This document shows positions 39,085-47,331 of a DNA stretch of 47,331 bases, one piece after another. The stretch's first letter is position 1. The number at the start of each line of letters is the position of its first letter. The stretch spans positions 1 to 47,331 of the forward strand of contig JABXII010000004.1 of assembly GCA_013373175.1 (NCBI GenBank). Reading direction: 5' to 3'. This DNA comes from Campylobacteraceae bacterium. Its GTDB lineage: Bacteria; Campylobacterota; Campylobacteria; Campylobacterales; Arcobacteraceae. The notes beneath the pieces were generated by a model. The model was not told the origin of the DNA. It worked only from the letters and a program-made list of their open reading frames with translations, and searched no databases. The translations under genes and the position numbers were made by a program.

Positions 39085-40386
39085 ATGAAAAAAGATATCT
39101 ACAGACCATTTTTTGATAAAAATACAAATACATTAGATTTTATTAGATATAACACTATAGGTAAGAACAAAAGCGACTATTTTGACTATACTGCTTCTGG
39201 ACTTGCATTTAGACAAATAGAAAATCGTATAAGAGATGTTCTTGAAACATATGCTAATACACACTCTAAAGAGTCATTAAATGCAAATATTACAAACCAA
39301 TATTATAATGAAGCAATCAAGAGCTTATGCAATAGTTTAGAACTAAATGAAGAGTTTGCTATTATTCCTAGTGGATGTGGAGCTACTTCTGCAATAAAAA
39401 AATTCCAAGAACTAATTGGAGTATATATTCCACCTGCTACACTAAAGAGATTTGGAATTTCTGTAGCAAAGAAAAAACTTCCTCTTATTATAGTTGGACC
39501 TTATGAACACCATTCAAATGAAGTAAGCTACAGAGAAGCACTTTGTGAAGTTCAAAGAATAAGACTTACTGACGAGGGATTAATTGACCTTAAACAACTA
39601 AAAGAGGTTTTACAAGAAAATCGTCATAGAGAAATCATAGGATGTTTTTGTATAGCTTCAAATGTTACTGGAATCATTACCCCATATGAAGAAATATCAA
39701 GATTACTAAGACTATATGGAGCAACTGTTTGTTTTGATGCAGCTGCTAGTTCTTCATATATGAATATTCCTTGTGAACTATATGATGCCCTTGTGATGTC
39801 TCCCCATAAACTTCTTGGAGGTCCATCAAGCTGTGGGATTCTTGCTATTAAAAAATCATTAGTTGATGAAACGTTAGCTCCAACTTTTGCAGGTGGGGGA
39901 ACTGTTGCTTATGTTAACTCAAAAGTACAAGAGTATGAAAAAGATATTAGTGCTAGAGAAACAGCTGGAACACCAGGAATTTTACAACTAATTCGTGCAG
40001 CACTTGCCTATCAACTTAGAAATGAAATAGGTTTTGATTTTATAAAAGAGCAAAAGAAACAACTTCTTTCTCATCTTCTAAAAGGTCTTGAAGAAATAGA
40101 TGGAATTACTATTTATGGAAATAAAGAAGAAGAAAATATTGGAATTGTCTCTTTTAATATTGCAAATTTGAACCCATATAAAATATGTGAAAAACTATCT
40201 TCAAATAGTGGTATTCAAACAAGAGCTGGATGTTCTTGTGCAGGTCCTTATGGGCATGATTTATTAGGAAAAACTTCTAAGGAAGAGTTGGAAGAAAAGC
40301 CAGGATGGCTTAGAATATCAGTTCATTATTCACAAACAAAAGAGGATATTGACAGACTAATAAAAGCAATCAAAGGTTCTATCTAA
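39085..40386 (+). CDS. Class V aminotransferase, cysteine desulfurase-like
   Basis: A 433-residue PLP enzyme of the SufS/Csd fold. Landmarks are FDYTASGLAFRQIE near the start, PSGCGATSAIKKFQE, VGPYEHHSNEVSYREA, the cofactor Asp in VCFDAAASSSYM, the PLP lysine in SPHKLLGGPSSCG, and a C-terminal Cys loop QTRAGCSCAGPYGHDLLG. The Cys loop could carry a persulfide, but the sequence is divergent from IscS and SufS, so the substrate is not certain. It follows the sulfur-assimilation block after a terminator. There is no ribosome-binding site. It overlaps the PAS gene end by 4 nt. Confidence 0.8.
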   Translation: MKKDIYRPFFDKNTNTLDFIRYNTIGKNKSDYFDYTASGLAFRQIENRIRDVLETYANTHSKESLNANITNQYYNEAIKSLCNSLELNEEFAIIPSGCGATSAIKKFQELIGVYIPPATLKRFGISVAKKKLPLIIVGPYEHHSNEVSYREALCEVQRIRLTDEGLIDLKQLKEVLQENRHREIIGCFCIASNVTGIITPYEEISRLLRLYGATVCFDAAASSSYMNIPCELYDALVMSPHKLLGGPSSCGILAIKKSLVDETLAPTFAGGGTVAYVNSKVQEYEKDISARETAGTPGILQLIRAALAYQLRNEIGFDFIKEQKKQLLSHLLKGLEEIDGITIYGNKEEENIGIVSFNIANLNPYKICEKLSSNSGIQTRAGCSCAGPYGHDLLGKTSKEELEEKPGWLRISVHYSQTKEDIDRLIKAIKGSI

Positions 40387-40832
40387 GATTCGTAGATAAC
40401 CCTTCTAATATTATCTCTGTCAATATTTCTATACTCATCATATAAACGTTGATACTTTAGTTTCTCACTAATATTAATAGGTGTTCTTATTGATTTATAC
40501 TCTATTAGCTTATCATCTTTATATACCCCGCTAATAGTTGCGTGAACCCAATAAAAACCTTTGTCTTTTCTAAGGTTTTTTATTACCCCTTCCCATTTTT
40601 GAGAAGTTTGTAAAGTATTCCAAAGGTTTTTAAAAACTCTTTTTGGCATATCTGGATGTCTTAGAATATTATGTGACTGTCCTATTAACTCATTTATTCC
40701 ATAGCCAGAAATAGTTGCAAAAGTTTCATTTGCATAGGTGATATTACCTTTTAAATCAGTTCTTGAAATAATTAATTCATCTTCTGGGATTTCAGTCTCA
40801 ATTAAAAACTCACTCTCTAAAAACTCCATCAT
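40383..40832 (-). CDS. CetB/Aer-like PAS-domain protein at the end of the nap operon
   Basis: A 149-residue protein made of one PAS domain (about 20-130). RTDLKGNITYANETFATISG, GYGINELIGQSHNILRHPDM and KDKGFYWVHATI are close in pattern to the FAD-binding PAS of Aer and Campylobacter CetB. CetB works with the membrane partner CetA in energy taxis. No transducer is encoded here. The gene starts 5 nt after napD with AAAGG upstream, so it is probably the last nap operon gene. A redox-sensing link to nitrate respiration is inferred. Confidence 0.8.
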   Translation of the reverse strand: MMEFLESEFLIETEIPEDELIISRTDLKGNITYANETFATISGYGINELIGQSHNILRHPDMPKRVFKNLWNTLQTSQKWEGVIKNLRKDKGFYWVHATISGVYKDDKLIEYKSIRTPINISEKLKYQRLYDEYRNIDRDNIRRVIYES

Positions 40833-40837
40833 AGTAG

Positions 40838-41215
40838 CTACCTTTTATCAAACTCTTGTGCAAAACCTTCAAGGTCTTTTTTCTTTAAATCACCTCTATA
40901 TACAATTTGATCTACTGGAATATCTTCATTAAGCATTTTTGGAACAACATCTGCTTCATTTAATACATCCATATGCTCATCTAACTCATCTTCACTATAA
41001 GCCATTTGCATATCAGCACTTATAATATGTGGAATAGCTTCTATAACTCTTAGTTTTTCAAGCTCTTCTTGTACCCCATTCCCTTCTATTGTAACAATAA
41101 CTCTACCTATCTCATCATGTAAGTGATATTCACAAACTTTACATTTTTTTAATGCTTCTACAACCTCATCTAAATACTCTGGTCTTGTTTGAACTACGAT
41201 ACTTGAAATATTCAT
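40838..41215 (-). CDS. napD: Periplasmic nitrate reductase chaperone NapD
   Basis: About 125 residues from the ATG at 41215 (MNISSIVVQTRPEYLDEVVE), which overlaps the napL stop as ATGA and has GGAG 7-8 nt upstream; an in-frame ATG four codons earlier is less likely. The ferredoxin-like fold with VVQTRPEYLDEVVEAL, HDEIGRVIVTIEG and IPHIISADMQMAY is NapD-like. NapD binds the Tat signal of NapA and holds it until the cofactor is inserted. The C-terminal 40 residues are longer than in E. coli NapD. Confidence 0.88.
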   Translation of the reverse strand: MNISSIVVQTRPEYLDEVVEALKKCKVCEYHLHDEIGRVIVTIEGNGVQEELEKLRVIEAIPHIISADMQMAYSEDELDEHMDVLNEADVVPKMLNEDIPVDQIVYRGDLKKKDLEGFAQEFDKR

Positions 41216-42159
41216 TTTAATCTCCAAAAATTTATTGTTTGACTATCACTACTTGCAAAAATCTCTTTATCCGAAATAAAAAGAATCTGCGTTAAAGTAG
41301 CATCTTGTCCAATTAGTTTATATAAATAGTTTTTACTGCTTGTATTAAACACTAAAATTTCATTCTCCTCATTATATGCAATGGCACCATACTTAGCATT
41401 TTTGCTTAAGCCACAACTATAAAGAAGAAAATCAAAATTTAGTGCATAAGAACTAAAACTATCATAGAAAACAGCTTTTCTATCTTTTCCTGCTGTTAAG
41501 ACCTTCCCTTTTTTATAATCTAGTTGATAAACTCTATCTAGATTTAAAGCCTTTAACTTTTTTTCAACTACTAAATCATTAGTATTTAAAACTCGTACAA
41601 CTCCACTTTCATCTGTCGTTACAAGGGTACTTCTATTTTCATTTAAAGCAAAATGAGAAAAAGAGGATTGACTAACTTGTGTTAATACTGTAACTTTATT
41701 TTTTTCAATATCAAAAATACCAATTTGATTACTTAGCAATGCAAATACTATTTTTGTATTACTTACGAAAGAAGCCTTTTGAATAAAAAACTTTTTATCT
41801 ATACTAATAAGTTTTCTTAGTTTTTCATCTTCATATATCCAAAGGTTTCTATAGCCTTTCATTCCTTGAGAGACTATTAGGATTTTATTATCTAATAAAT
41901 CAATAGAATAAACCTTTGCAGGAATTGTATCTCCCATAAAGTCTTGTATCTTTGGAATAGAAATTGTCTTAATTATCTTTTTGTCTTTAGTATCAAAAAC
42001 TTCTACAGTTCCATTGTCAGTTCCTGCATATAATAAACCTTTTTTATATACTATTTCTTGAACTGTTCCTGTTGCTTTTAAAAAGTATGTAGGAGTTACT
42101 TCTTCTAAAGCAAAAGATGACACTGCTAAGATTAAAAAAGATAAAAAAAGTTTACTCAT
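41212..42159 (-). CDS. napL: NapL-like periplasmic beta-propeller protein
   Basis: A 315-residue protein with a Sec signal peptide (MSKLFLSFLILAVSSFALEE) and six or seven WD40/PQQ-like repeat units, for example LYAGTDNGTVEVFDTKDKKI and TTDESGVVRVLNTNDLVV. Position between napF and napD and the propeller fold match NapL of Wolinella and Campylobacter, whose role is not essential and is unclear. Its ATG overlaps the end of the 86-aa gene by 8 nt. Confidence 0.85.
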   Translation of the reverse strand: MSKLFLSFLILAVSSFALEEVTPTYFLKATGTVQEIVYKKGLLYAGTDNGTVEVFDTKDKKIIKTISIPKIQDFMGDTIPAKVYSIDLLDNKILIVSQGMKGYRNLWIYEDEKLRKLISIDKKFFIQKASFVSNTKIVFALLSNQIGIFDIEKNKVTVLTQVSQSSFSHFALNENRSTLVTTDESGVVRVLNTNDLVVEKKLKALNLDRVYQLDYKKGKVLTAGKDRKAVFYDSFSSYALNFDFLLYSCGLSKNAKYGAIAYNEENEILVFNTSSKNYLYKLIGQDATLTQILFISDKEIFASSDSQTINFWRLK

Positions 42160-42412
42160 CTAAATCCAAATCCTCTTTTATTTTTGCCATTTGTTGGTGT
42201 AGTTCATAAAAGTGTTCATCTGTTACATCATCATCTTTTGACCATTGAACTTCTATATCTGAACCATAATCTTCACCCATAAAGGATAACTGTTTAGAAA
42301 AATCATCCATATCTTTACAGATAACTTCTCTTGAGTCTTCTGTATCAGTTAATCTAATAACCCAAGTATTATTATCTGACTCTTCTACATTTGCTGTAAA
42401 TATTGCTGGCAT
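42152..42412 (-). CDS. Unknown 86-aa acidic protein between napF and napL
   Basis: I do not recognise this family. The 86-residue cytoplasmic protein is strongly acidic (VEESDNNTWVIRLTDTEDS; QWSKDDDVTDEHFYEL; ends KEDLDLDE) and has no Cys, signal or membrane helix. AAAGGAG precedes its ATG, which directly follows the napF stop, and it overlaps the napL start by 8 nt. Tight packing makes it a genuine member of the nap operon. It is not in the classic napAGHBFLD order. An assembly factor or chaperone is a guess. Confidence 0.75.
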   Translation of the reverse strand: MPAIFTANVEESDNNTWVIRLTDTEDSREVICKDMDDFSKQLSFMGEDYGSDIEVQWSKDDDVTDEHFYELHQQMAKIKEDLDLDE

Positions 42413-42898
42413 TTATACTCCTTTAACTATTATTGCATCACTAGGACATACATTTAGACAAAAACCACAGTTTGTACATTTGTCTTCTAAAATAGAAGGT
42501 CTAAACATACCTAGAAATTCTATTGCTTCATCTAAACAGGGGTCTTTACAAGAAAAACACATTGTATCGTGCCAACTTAAACACTTTATCATATCAATCT
42601 CAACTTTAGCAGGAATCTTCTCTTCTGAATCTTCTAATAAAACTCCATACTCACAAGCTTTTGCACATTCACCACAGTAAGTGCATCCACCTTTAGAAAA
42701 ATCAATATGAGGTGTTTTATCTTCACCTAATACAATTATATCTTCTTCGCAAAGGGTAACACAAGGTGCTTCACAACTTGGGCACTCTTTGAGAAAAAGA
42801 CTTTTATCTTCATTATATGGTAATCTTATAACCTGCTCTTGTTCTTCTTTCTTTGTAAAAGAAGAAGCAAGAGAGCTGAATAACTCTCTTCTTCTCAT
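42413..42898 (-). CDS. napF: Ferredoxin-type protein NapF
   Basis: A 161-residue cytoplasmic Fe-S protein. It starts MRRRELFSSLASSF, as NapF does. Cys groups appear as CPSCEAPCVTLCEED, CTYCGECAKACEYG, CFSCKDPCLDE and CTNCGFCLNVCPSDA, enough for three to four 4Fe-4S clusters. NapF is thought to help NapA maturation on the cytoplasmic side. It lies 2 nt after napB and directly before the 86-aa gene. Confidence 0.92.
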   Translation of the reverse strand: MRRRELFSSLASSFTKKEEQEQVIRLPYNEDKSLFLKECPSCEAPCVTLCEEDIIVLGEDKTPHIDFSKGGCTYCGECAKACEYGVLLEDSEEKIPAKVEIDMIKCLSWHDTMCFSCKDPCLDEAIEFLGMFRPSILEDKCTNCGFCLNVCPSDAIIVKGV

Positions 42899-42900
42899 AT

Positions 42901-43530
42901 TTATTCCATTAATGTATCTAAACCTTCAGTTAGACTAGTTCCAGTCCAAGAAGATTTTTTTGCTCCATCTTTACTTGTGTAATCAGGAGTAAATGTATTT
43001 CCTACTAACTCACCCTCACTTTGAGGAGCGTGACATTGAGAACAGTTAAATCTAGAATTTGATAACTTATGCATTTCATTGATAGTTACATAATCCATCT
43101 TTTCTGTTGAAGTATTTTTAACAATTTTTCCATTTTTAACGATATCACCATTTTTTGTTAATGAAGTATCTGGTCTAAAGTTAATAGTATGCGATTTTGG
43201 ATACGGTAAAGCTCCAAAAGACTCTGCCACACCTGGTGTATGACAAGAGATACATTGATTGTTATTAACTGTAATTGGAAGCATTCCATCTACATCATGG
43301 GGAATCATTGGTGGAGCATCTTGAAATGCTCTATCAATTGTTTTTGACGTACTTGGAGCGGCTTTACTATATTTTGTTTCATCAGGAATTACTTTATCTT
43401 CACTATATAGGTCAACTTTTCTAAGCCCTAAAGACTCTTCACTAATTGTAGGTTGAGCTGTACTACATCCTACAAAGATTAAAAAGGAAGAAGTTGCAAG
43501 ACCAATACTAATTTTTGAGATTAGTTTCAT
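42901..43530 (-). CDS. napB: Periplasmic nitrate reductase diheme cytochrome c subunit NapB
   Basis: A 209-residue protein with two heme motifs, CISCH and CSQCH, and the NapB block PPMIPHDVDGMLPITVNNNQ. Additional axial His residues lie in KSHTINFR and MHKLSNSR. It passes electrons to NapA. The N-terminus ends LIFVGCSTAQ, which looks like a lipobox, so this NapB may be anchored as a lipoprotein rather than soluble; the -3 residue is Phe, not the usual Leu, so this is uncertain. AAGGAG before the ATG lies in the napH end. Confidence 0.92.
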   Translation of the reverse strand: MKLISKISIGLATSSFLIFVGCSTAQPTISEESLGLRKVDLYSEDKVIPDETKYSKAAPSTSKTIDRAFQDAPPMIPHDVDGMLPITVNNNQCISCHTPGVAESFGALPYPKSHTINFRPDTSLTKNGDIVKNGKIVKNTSTEKMDYVTINEMHKLSNSRFNCSQCHAPQSEGELVGNTFTPDYTSKDGAKKSSWTGTSLTEGLDTLME

Positions 43531-43531
43531 T

Positions 43532-44347
43532 TTATTTCTCCTTGTTTTTTTGCTCTATTAAATTTCTTATTGAGAAGTTTAGTGCATCATCATCACAAAC
43601 TTCTATACATCTAGCACAATTTGTACACTCGCCTAAAAGAACTTGTTCACTTGATTTTCCAACCATAAAAAGTACTTGGCTTTCTGGACAAACCTCTTTA
43701 CATTTCATACATAAAGTACATTTACTTTCGTTGTGTTCTACACGAACTAAACTATATTTACCAACTATTGAATAGAAGGCTCCTAAAGGACAAACATGCC
43801 CACACCAGCCATTTTTTAAAACAAAAAGATCAAAAAGAAAAATAATAAGTACTGCTGCCCAACCAAGGCCCATACCAAATATTATTCCCCTGTGTAACAT
43901 AGAGATTGGAGAGATAAACTCAAAAGCAGGAACTGCTAGAATAAAAGATATCACTAAACTAAGACCTAATACCCAATATCTAATTGTTCTACTTGCCGGT
44001 TGTCTTTTTTGAATCTGATTAAATCCTAATCTTCTTCTTAAGAAGTTAGATAAATCAGTTACTATATTCATTGGACAAACCCAAGAGCAAAATACTCTTC
44101 CCCCAACTAAAGCATAGAAAATAAAAATAATCAATGCTCCTATAAATATGTCAGAGGCAACCACAGCTCCTGAGAAAAACATCTGTAATACAGCATAAGG
44201 GTCACTTAATGGAATCTTATCAAATAATACAGAAGTACTTAAGTTACCAGTTAAAATATTCCATCCCCAAATATTTGCTGTAATATATAGAAATAGAATT
44301 GATACTTGAACTACTCTTCTTTGGATTAAATATTTATTCTTAATCAT
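43532..44347 (-). CDS. napH: NapH quinol dehydrogenase membrane subunit
   Basis: A 271-residue protein with four transmembrane helices (about 14-30, 65-85, 128-148 and 163-183), two CX3CP motifs on the loops (FCSWVCPMN and WCGHVCPLG), and a C-terminal pair of 4Fe-4S sites (CTLCMKCKEVCPE; CTNCARCIEVCDD). With NapG it takes electrons from quinol, replacing NapC in Campylobacterota. It overlaps the napG end by 8 nt and ends 1 nt before napB. Confidence 0.94.
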   Translation of the reverse strand: MIKNKYLIQRRVVQVSILFLYITANIWGWNILTGNLSTSVLFDKIPLSDPYAVLQMFFSGAVVASDIFIGALIIFIFYALVGGRVFCSWVCPMNIVTDLSNFLRRRLGFNQIQKRQPASRTIRYWVLGLSLVISFILAVPAFEFISPISMLHRGIIFGMGLGWAAVLIIFLFDLFVLKNGWCGHVCPLGAFYSIVGKYSLVRVEHNESKCTLCMKCKEVCPESQVLFMVGKSSEQVLLGECTNCARCIEVCDDDALNFSIRNLIEQKNKEK

Positions 44348-45134
44348 CTAGTAATCCTTTCATATCATTTAATGAATCAACTGCTTTTCTTTCACTTATT
44401 TCTGTTTTAGTTGTTCCACTAGTAACTTCTTCCAGTCTTTTCTCGTCTGTTTTATCCCAACCTTTTATATAATAATTTCCAGCTTTTCCTAAAGCAACTT
44501 CTCTAGGAAGAACAAAAATAGAAGCTTTTTCTGTAACACAAGCTTTTTCACAAAGACCACATCCAGTACAATAATCACTATTCACAACAGGTTTCATAAA
44601 TGCATGTTTCCCTGTTCTTTCATTTTTAGTGTACTCAATAGTAATTGCTTCTCCTAAAATAGGACAAGCTCTATAGCAAGCATCACACTGAATTCCCCAA
44701 AAGGCAATACAGTTTTTAGAGTCAACTACTGCAACTCCCATATCCGCCATATTTATATCTAGCTTATTATTTTTACTAACCTTCGTTATATCTAAGGCAT
44801 CAGTTGGACAAACTGGAACACATGGTATATCTGGACACATATAACATGGTATATCTCTTGGAGTAAAATATGGTGTACCTAAAGGTTTATTATCACCTGG
44901 TTTCGCTAACTTCAAAGTATCATAAGGACAGGCTTCAACACACATACCACATTTGATACATGTTTTTAAGAAGTCCTCTTCATCTAAAGCAGCAGGAGGT
45001 CTTAATGTTAACTCTGAGGCTGTCACCTCATCAACATAAGCACTCCAAGTTAAGGCACCTAAAGTTGCTAATCCAAAGGCTCTTGCTATATTCAGAAAGA
45101 ATCTTCTTCTATCACTTACAACTTCTTTTTTCAT
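44340..45134 (-). CDS. napG: NapG periplasmic ferredoxin-type subunit
   Basis: A 264-residue protein with a Tat signal (SDRRRFFLNIARAFG) and four 4Fe-4S motifs: CIKCGMCVEACPY, CYMCPDIPCVPVCP, CDACYRACP and CTGCGLCEKACV. It relays electrons from NapH to NapB in the periplasm. It lies 27 nt after napA and overlaps napH by 8 nt, so both are translated together. Confidence 0.94.
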   Translation of the reverse strand: MKKEVVSDRRRFFLNIARAFGLATLGALTWSAYVDEVTASELTLRPPAALDEEDFLKTCIKCGMCVEACPYDTLKLAKPGDNKPLGTPYFTPRDIPCYMCPDIPCVPVCPTDALDITKVSKNNKLDINMADMGVAVVDSKNCIAFWGIQCDACYRACPILGEAITIEYTKNERTGKHAFMKPVVNSDYCTGCGLCEKACVTEKASIFVLPREVALGKAGNYYIKGWDKTDEKRLEEVTSGTTKTEISERKAVDSLNDMKGLLDD

Positions 45135-45161
45135 TTTTTACTCTTTTTGTTTCTTTTGTTT

Positions 45162-47331
45162 TTATACTTTATATACTTTTACTGCACATTTTTTAAAGTC
45201 TGTCTGTTTTGACTGCGGACAAGTGTAGTCTGCACAAACTTTATTAATAAATACTTTTTCATCAAACCATGGAACATAAACAAGTCCTCTTGAAGGTCTG
45301 TTTCTTCCTCTTGTTTCAACTCTAGCTTTAACTTTTCCACGTCTAGATTCAACCCATGCTAATTCACCTTGTTTAACTTCAAACTTCTTAGCATCTTCTG
45401 GATGAACATATACTAGTGCTTCTGGAACTGCTCTATATAATTCAGGAACTCTCATTGTCATAGTTCCACTATGCCAGTGTTCTAATACTCTACCTGTACT
45501 CATCCATAATGGATAAGTTTCATCTGGAACTTCTGGTGGATCCATATATGGACGTGCGAAGATTTTTGCTTTATTTTTTAATGCTTTTTTAGTTTTGTCT
45601 TTAATACCATTTAAGTCACCTTGAGGTAATGCTTTTGCTAATTTTCCATAGAATGCAAACTCAGTGTGTCCTGTTTCTTTACCATATTTTTTAGCATATG
45701 GATCGTATTTAGTATTAAATCTCCATTGAGTTTCTTTACCATCTACAACTGGCCATTTAAGACCTCTAACTTTGTGATAAGTATCAAAGTCTGCTAAATC
45801 ATGTGCATGTCCTCTACCAAACCATGCATACTCTTCAAATAGATATTTTTGAATAAAGAATCCATATCCTTTCCAAACTTTTCCATCACTACCTTTTACA
45901 TTTCTGCTATCACCTAAAGCTTCAGAGTTATCATAACCTTTTTGGATAGGGTCTTCTAAATCAACTTTATATGATTTAGCATCTTTGTTTGCAAATAGGA
46001 TTTCATACATAGTTGTATCTTCGTTGTATCCCATTTTTTTAGCTTCTTCAATTACATTTGGAAGTTTTTTACCATTTCTTAGAGTATAATCACCCCAAAC
46101 ATCTTTAACAGTAAATCTTTTTGAAAGTTCAACCCATTGCCATGTATCAGACATTGCATCACCTACTGGTAATACTTGTTGTCTCCAGTGCTGAGTTCTT
46201 CTTTCTGCATTTCCATATGCACCCCATTTTTCATATATCATTGCACTTGGTAAAATAAGGTCAGATACTTTTGCTGAGATACCTGGATATCCATCTGAAG
46301 TTACAATAAAGTTATCCATCTGTCTTGCTGCTTTAATCCAGTGAGATGCACTTGCTGTATCTTGATATGGATTACATACATTTACCCATGCAAATTTAAC
46401 AACACCATCTTCAATATCTCTATGGATTTTCATAATATGTTGATTTCCAACTGGATTTAATGTTCCATTTGGGATTTTCCATTTGTTTTCAACTATTTTT
46501 CTATGCTTACCATTTTTTACCATCATATCAGCAGGTAATCTGTGACAGAATGTTCCAACTTCTCTTGCAGTACCACAAGCAGATGGTTGACCTGTTAGTG
46601 AAAATGCACCAGAACCTGGTTTAGCTTGTTTATTTAATAAGAAGTGAACATTATATGCTAAAGTATTTACCCAAGTACCTCTTGTATGTTGGTTCATACC
46701 CATAGTCCAGAAAGATACAACTTTTCTATTTTTTTCAATATATAAGTTTGCTAATTTTTGAAGTTTTGCTTTGAATTGTTCAATTGGCTCATCAGGGTTA
46801 CCTTTTGAGATTTTTGCTACATAATCAATATCATATGGTTCTAAGAATTTTTTATACTCTTCAAAAGAGATTTCCCAGTGTTTTAAACCAGCTGGTTTAT
46901 TAACCATTTTGTCACCAGCTTTATATCCATAAGGTTGAAGTGCAGGAGCTTCTGTTTCAGATACAATTTTTTCCATCTCTTTTGAAATAGTTTCCATCTC
47001 TTTATCTGAATATTTACCTTCTTCTAAAGCTTTTTCACCTTTTCTTCTCATACCATAACCCATGTTAACAGGACTTGCTGCAAATACAATATGCTTTTTA
47101 ACAAAATCCCAATCAATTGCTTCTGGATGGTTATATACAATCTCTCTTGCAATATAATTCCAAATTGCTAAGTCTGTATTTGGAGTAAAAATAATTTCTG
47201 TATCCGCTAAGTCAGAAGTTCTATGTCTATAAGTAGAAATATTAACTACTTGAACTTTATCTGGATTTGAAAGTTTTCTATCAGTTACCCTTGACCATAA
47301 AATTGGGTGCATTTCTGCCATGTTTGAACCC
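45162..47331 (-). CDS. napA: Periplasmic nitrate reductase catalytic subunit NapA (5' end beyond the window)
   Basis: The C-terminal 720 or so residues of a molybdopterin enzyme that normally has about 920-950. The frame stays open through the right edge, where it reads GSN before MAEMHP. The Tat signal, 4Fe-4S cysteines and molybdenum Cys are therefore outside the window. Visible landmarks are [36 protein letters not shown], and [20 protein letters not shown]. The last is the dinucleotide-binding MopB C-terminal domain. It is probably the first gene of the nap operon. This is a window truncation, not a broken gene. Confidence 0.96.
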   Translation of the reverse strand, partial: GSNMAEMHPILWSRVTDRKLSNPDKVQVVNISTYRHRTSDLADTEIIFTPNTDLAIWNYIAREIVYNHPEAIDWDFVKKHIVFAASPVNMGYGMRRKGEKALEEGKYSDKEMETISKEMEKIVSETEAPALQPYGYKAGDKMVNKPAGLKHWEISFEEYKKFLEPYDIDYVAKISKGNPDEPIEQFKAKLQKLANLYIEKNRKVVSFWTMGMNQHTRGTWVNTLAYNVHFLLNKQAKPGSGAFSLTGQPSACGTAREVGTFCHRLPADMMVKNGKHRKIVENKWKIPNGTLNPVGNQHIMKIHRDIEDGVVKFAWVNVCNPYQDTASASHWIKAARQMDNFIVTSDGYPGISAKVSDLILPSAMIYEKWGAYGNAERRTQHWRQQVLPVGDAMSDTWQWVELSKRFTVKDVWGDYTLRNGKKLPNVIEEAKKMGYNEDTTMYEILFANKDAKSYKVDLEDPIQKGYDNSEALGDSRNVKGSDGKVWKGYGFFIQKYLFEEYAWFGRGHAHDLADFDTYHKVRGLKWPVVDGKETQWRFNTKYDPYAKKYGKETGHTEFAFYGKLAKALPQGDLNGIKDKTKKALKNKAKIFARPYMDPPEVPDETYPLWMSTGRVLEHWHSGTMTMRVPELYRAVPEALVYVHPEDAKKFEVKQGELAWVESRRGKVKARVETRGRNRPSRGLVYVPWFDEKVFINKVCADYTCPQSKQTDFKKCAVKVYKV

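Noticed and set aside
42480-42680. Short plus-strand frame inside napF
   Set aside because: Antisense shadow of a Cys-rich ferredoxin gene with no start signals.
45162-47331. NapA appearing about 220 residues short at its N-terminus
   Set aside because: The frame remains open to the window edge and reads GSN before MAEMHP, so the gene is cut by the window and not truncated or frameshifted.
1-47331. CRISPR arrays, insertion sequences, prophage genes, tRNA genes
   Set aside because: No regularly spaced repeats, transposase, integrase or phage proteins, and no tRNA-like sequence, were found when reading the gaps.

Overview
The window looks like a chromosomal segment from a marine or salt-adapted member of the Campylobacterota, most likely the Arcobacter group. 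The clues are very low G+C, short Sec/Tat-type proteins typical of that phylum, a napAGHBF-L-D nitrate reductase operon with no napC, an HsrA/HP1043-like OmpR regulator, and a complete ectoine operon. The species is an inference. I found no rRNA, tRNA, CRISPR array, transposase or prophage gene.

Layout. 1-371: gene-less, AT-rich, with a perfect sigma70 promoter firing leftward out of the window (probably a stable-RNA operon). 372-6365: housekeeping block (Bax-inhibitor-like membrane protein, ThiD2-type protein, BioC-like methyltransferase, secG, frr-pyrE-RDD-MFS, TPR protein). 6389-10906 (minus): ectA-ectB-ectC, an unknown 102-aa gene, an HsrA-like regulator and the ectoine-type aspartate kinase. 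11152-12736: divergent flavocytochrome c sulfide dehydrogenase pair. 12763-20802: mixed small operons (yaaA, YchJ-like, ComEA-like, ung, MFS, gph, DUF4405, rhodanese, CNNM/CorC-like). 21004-25726: DksA/TraR-type protein, MarR regulator, Rof-like protein, a diguanylate cyclase with two solute-binding sensors, a WYL-like small protein and plsC. 25727-26006: intergenic element that resembles a dispersed repeat. 26007-30883 (minus): Bcr/CflA exporter, NhaD antiporter, HI0933 flavoprotein and an orphan receiver/coiled-coil protein. 31285-39018: cysteine and sulfate assimilation (metY, a Cys-free Rrf2 regulator, cysK, DUF2061, cysH, cysD, cysN, siroheme reductase). 39085-40386: cysteine-desulfurase-like enzyme. 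40383-47331 (minus): nap operon, napA cut by the right edge, with two unusual passengers: an 86-aa acidic protein between napF and napL, and a CetB/Aer-like PAS protein after napD.

How the parts work together. The ectoine operon makes its own aspartate-phosphate precursor through the dedicated kinase and carries a candidate regulator. NhaD and the ectoine genes both suit life in salt. The cys block takes sulfate to APS, sulfite, sulfide and cysteine/homocysteine without a visible APS kinase. The nap operon supports periplasmic nitrate respiration, and FccAB can feed electrons from sulfide.

Most interesting signals. (1) The HsrA-like regulator plus unknown 102-aa protein inside the ectoine operon, with a CTTAAG-type direct repeat upstream of ectA. 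(2) A 15-bp sequence shared between the marR leader and the promoter of a drug exporter 9 kb away. (3) A Cys-free Rrf2 regulator ending in isoleucine next to cysK, suggesting a CymR-CysK-like sensor. (4) The extra nap operon genes. (5) Two genes with no Shine-Dalgarno sequence whose -10-like box lies exactly 6 nt before the ATG.
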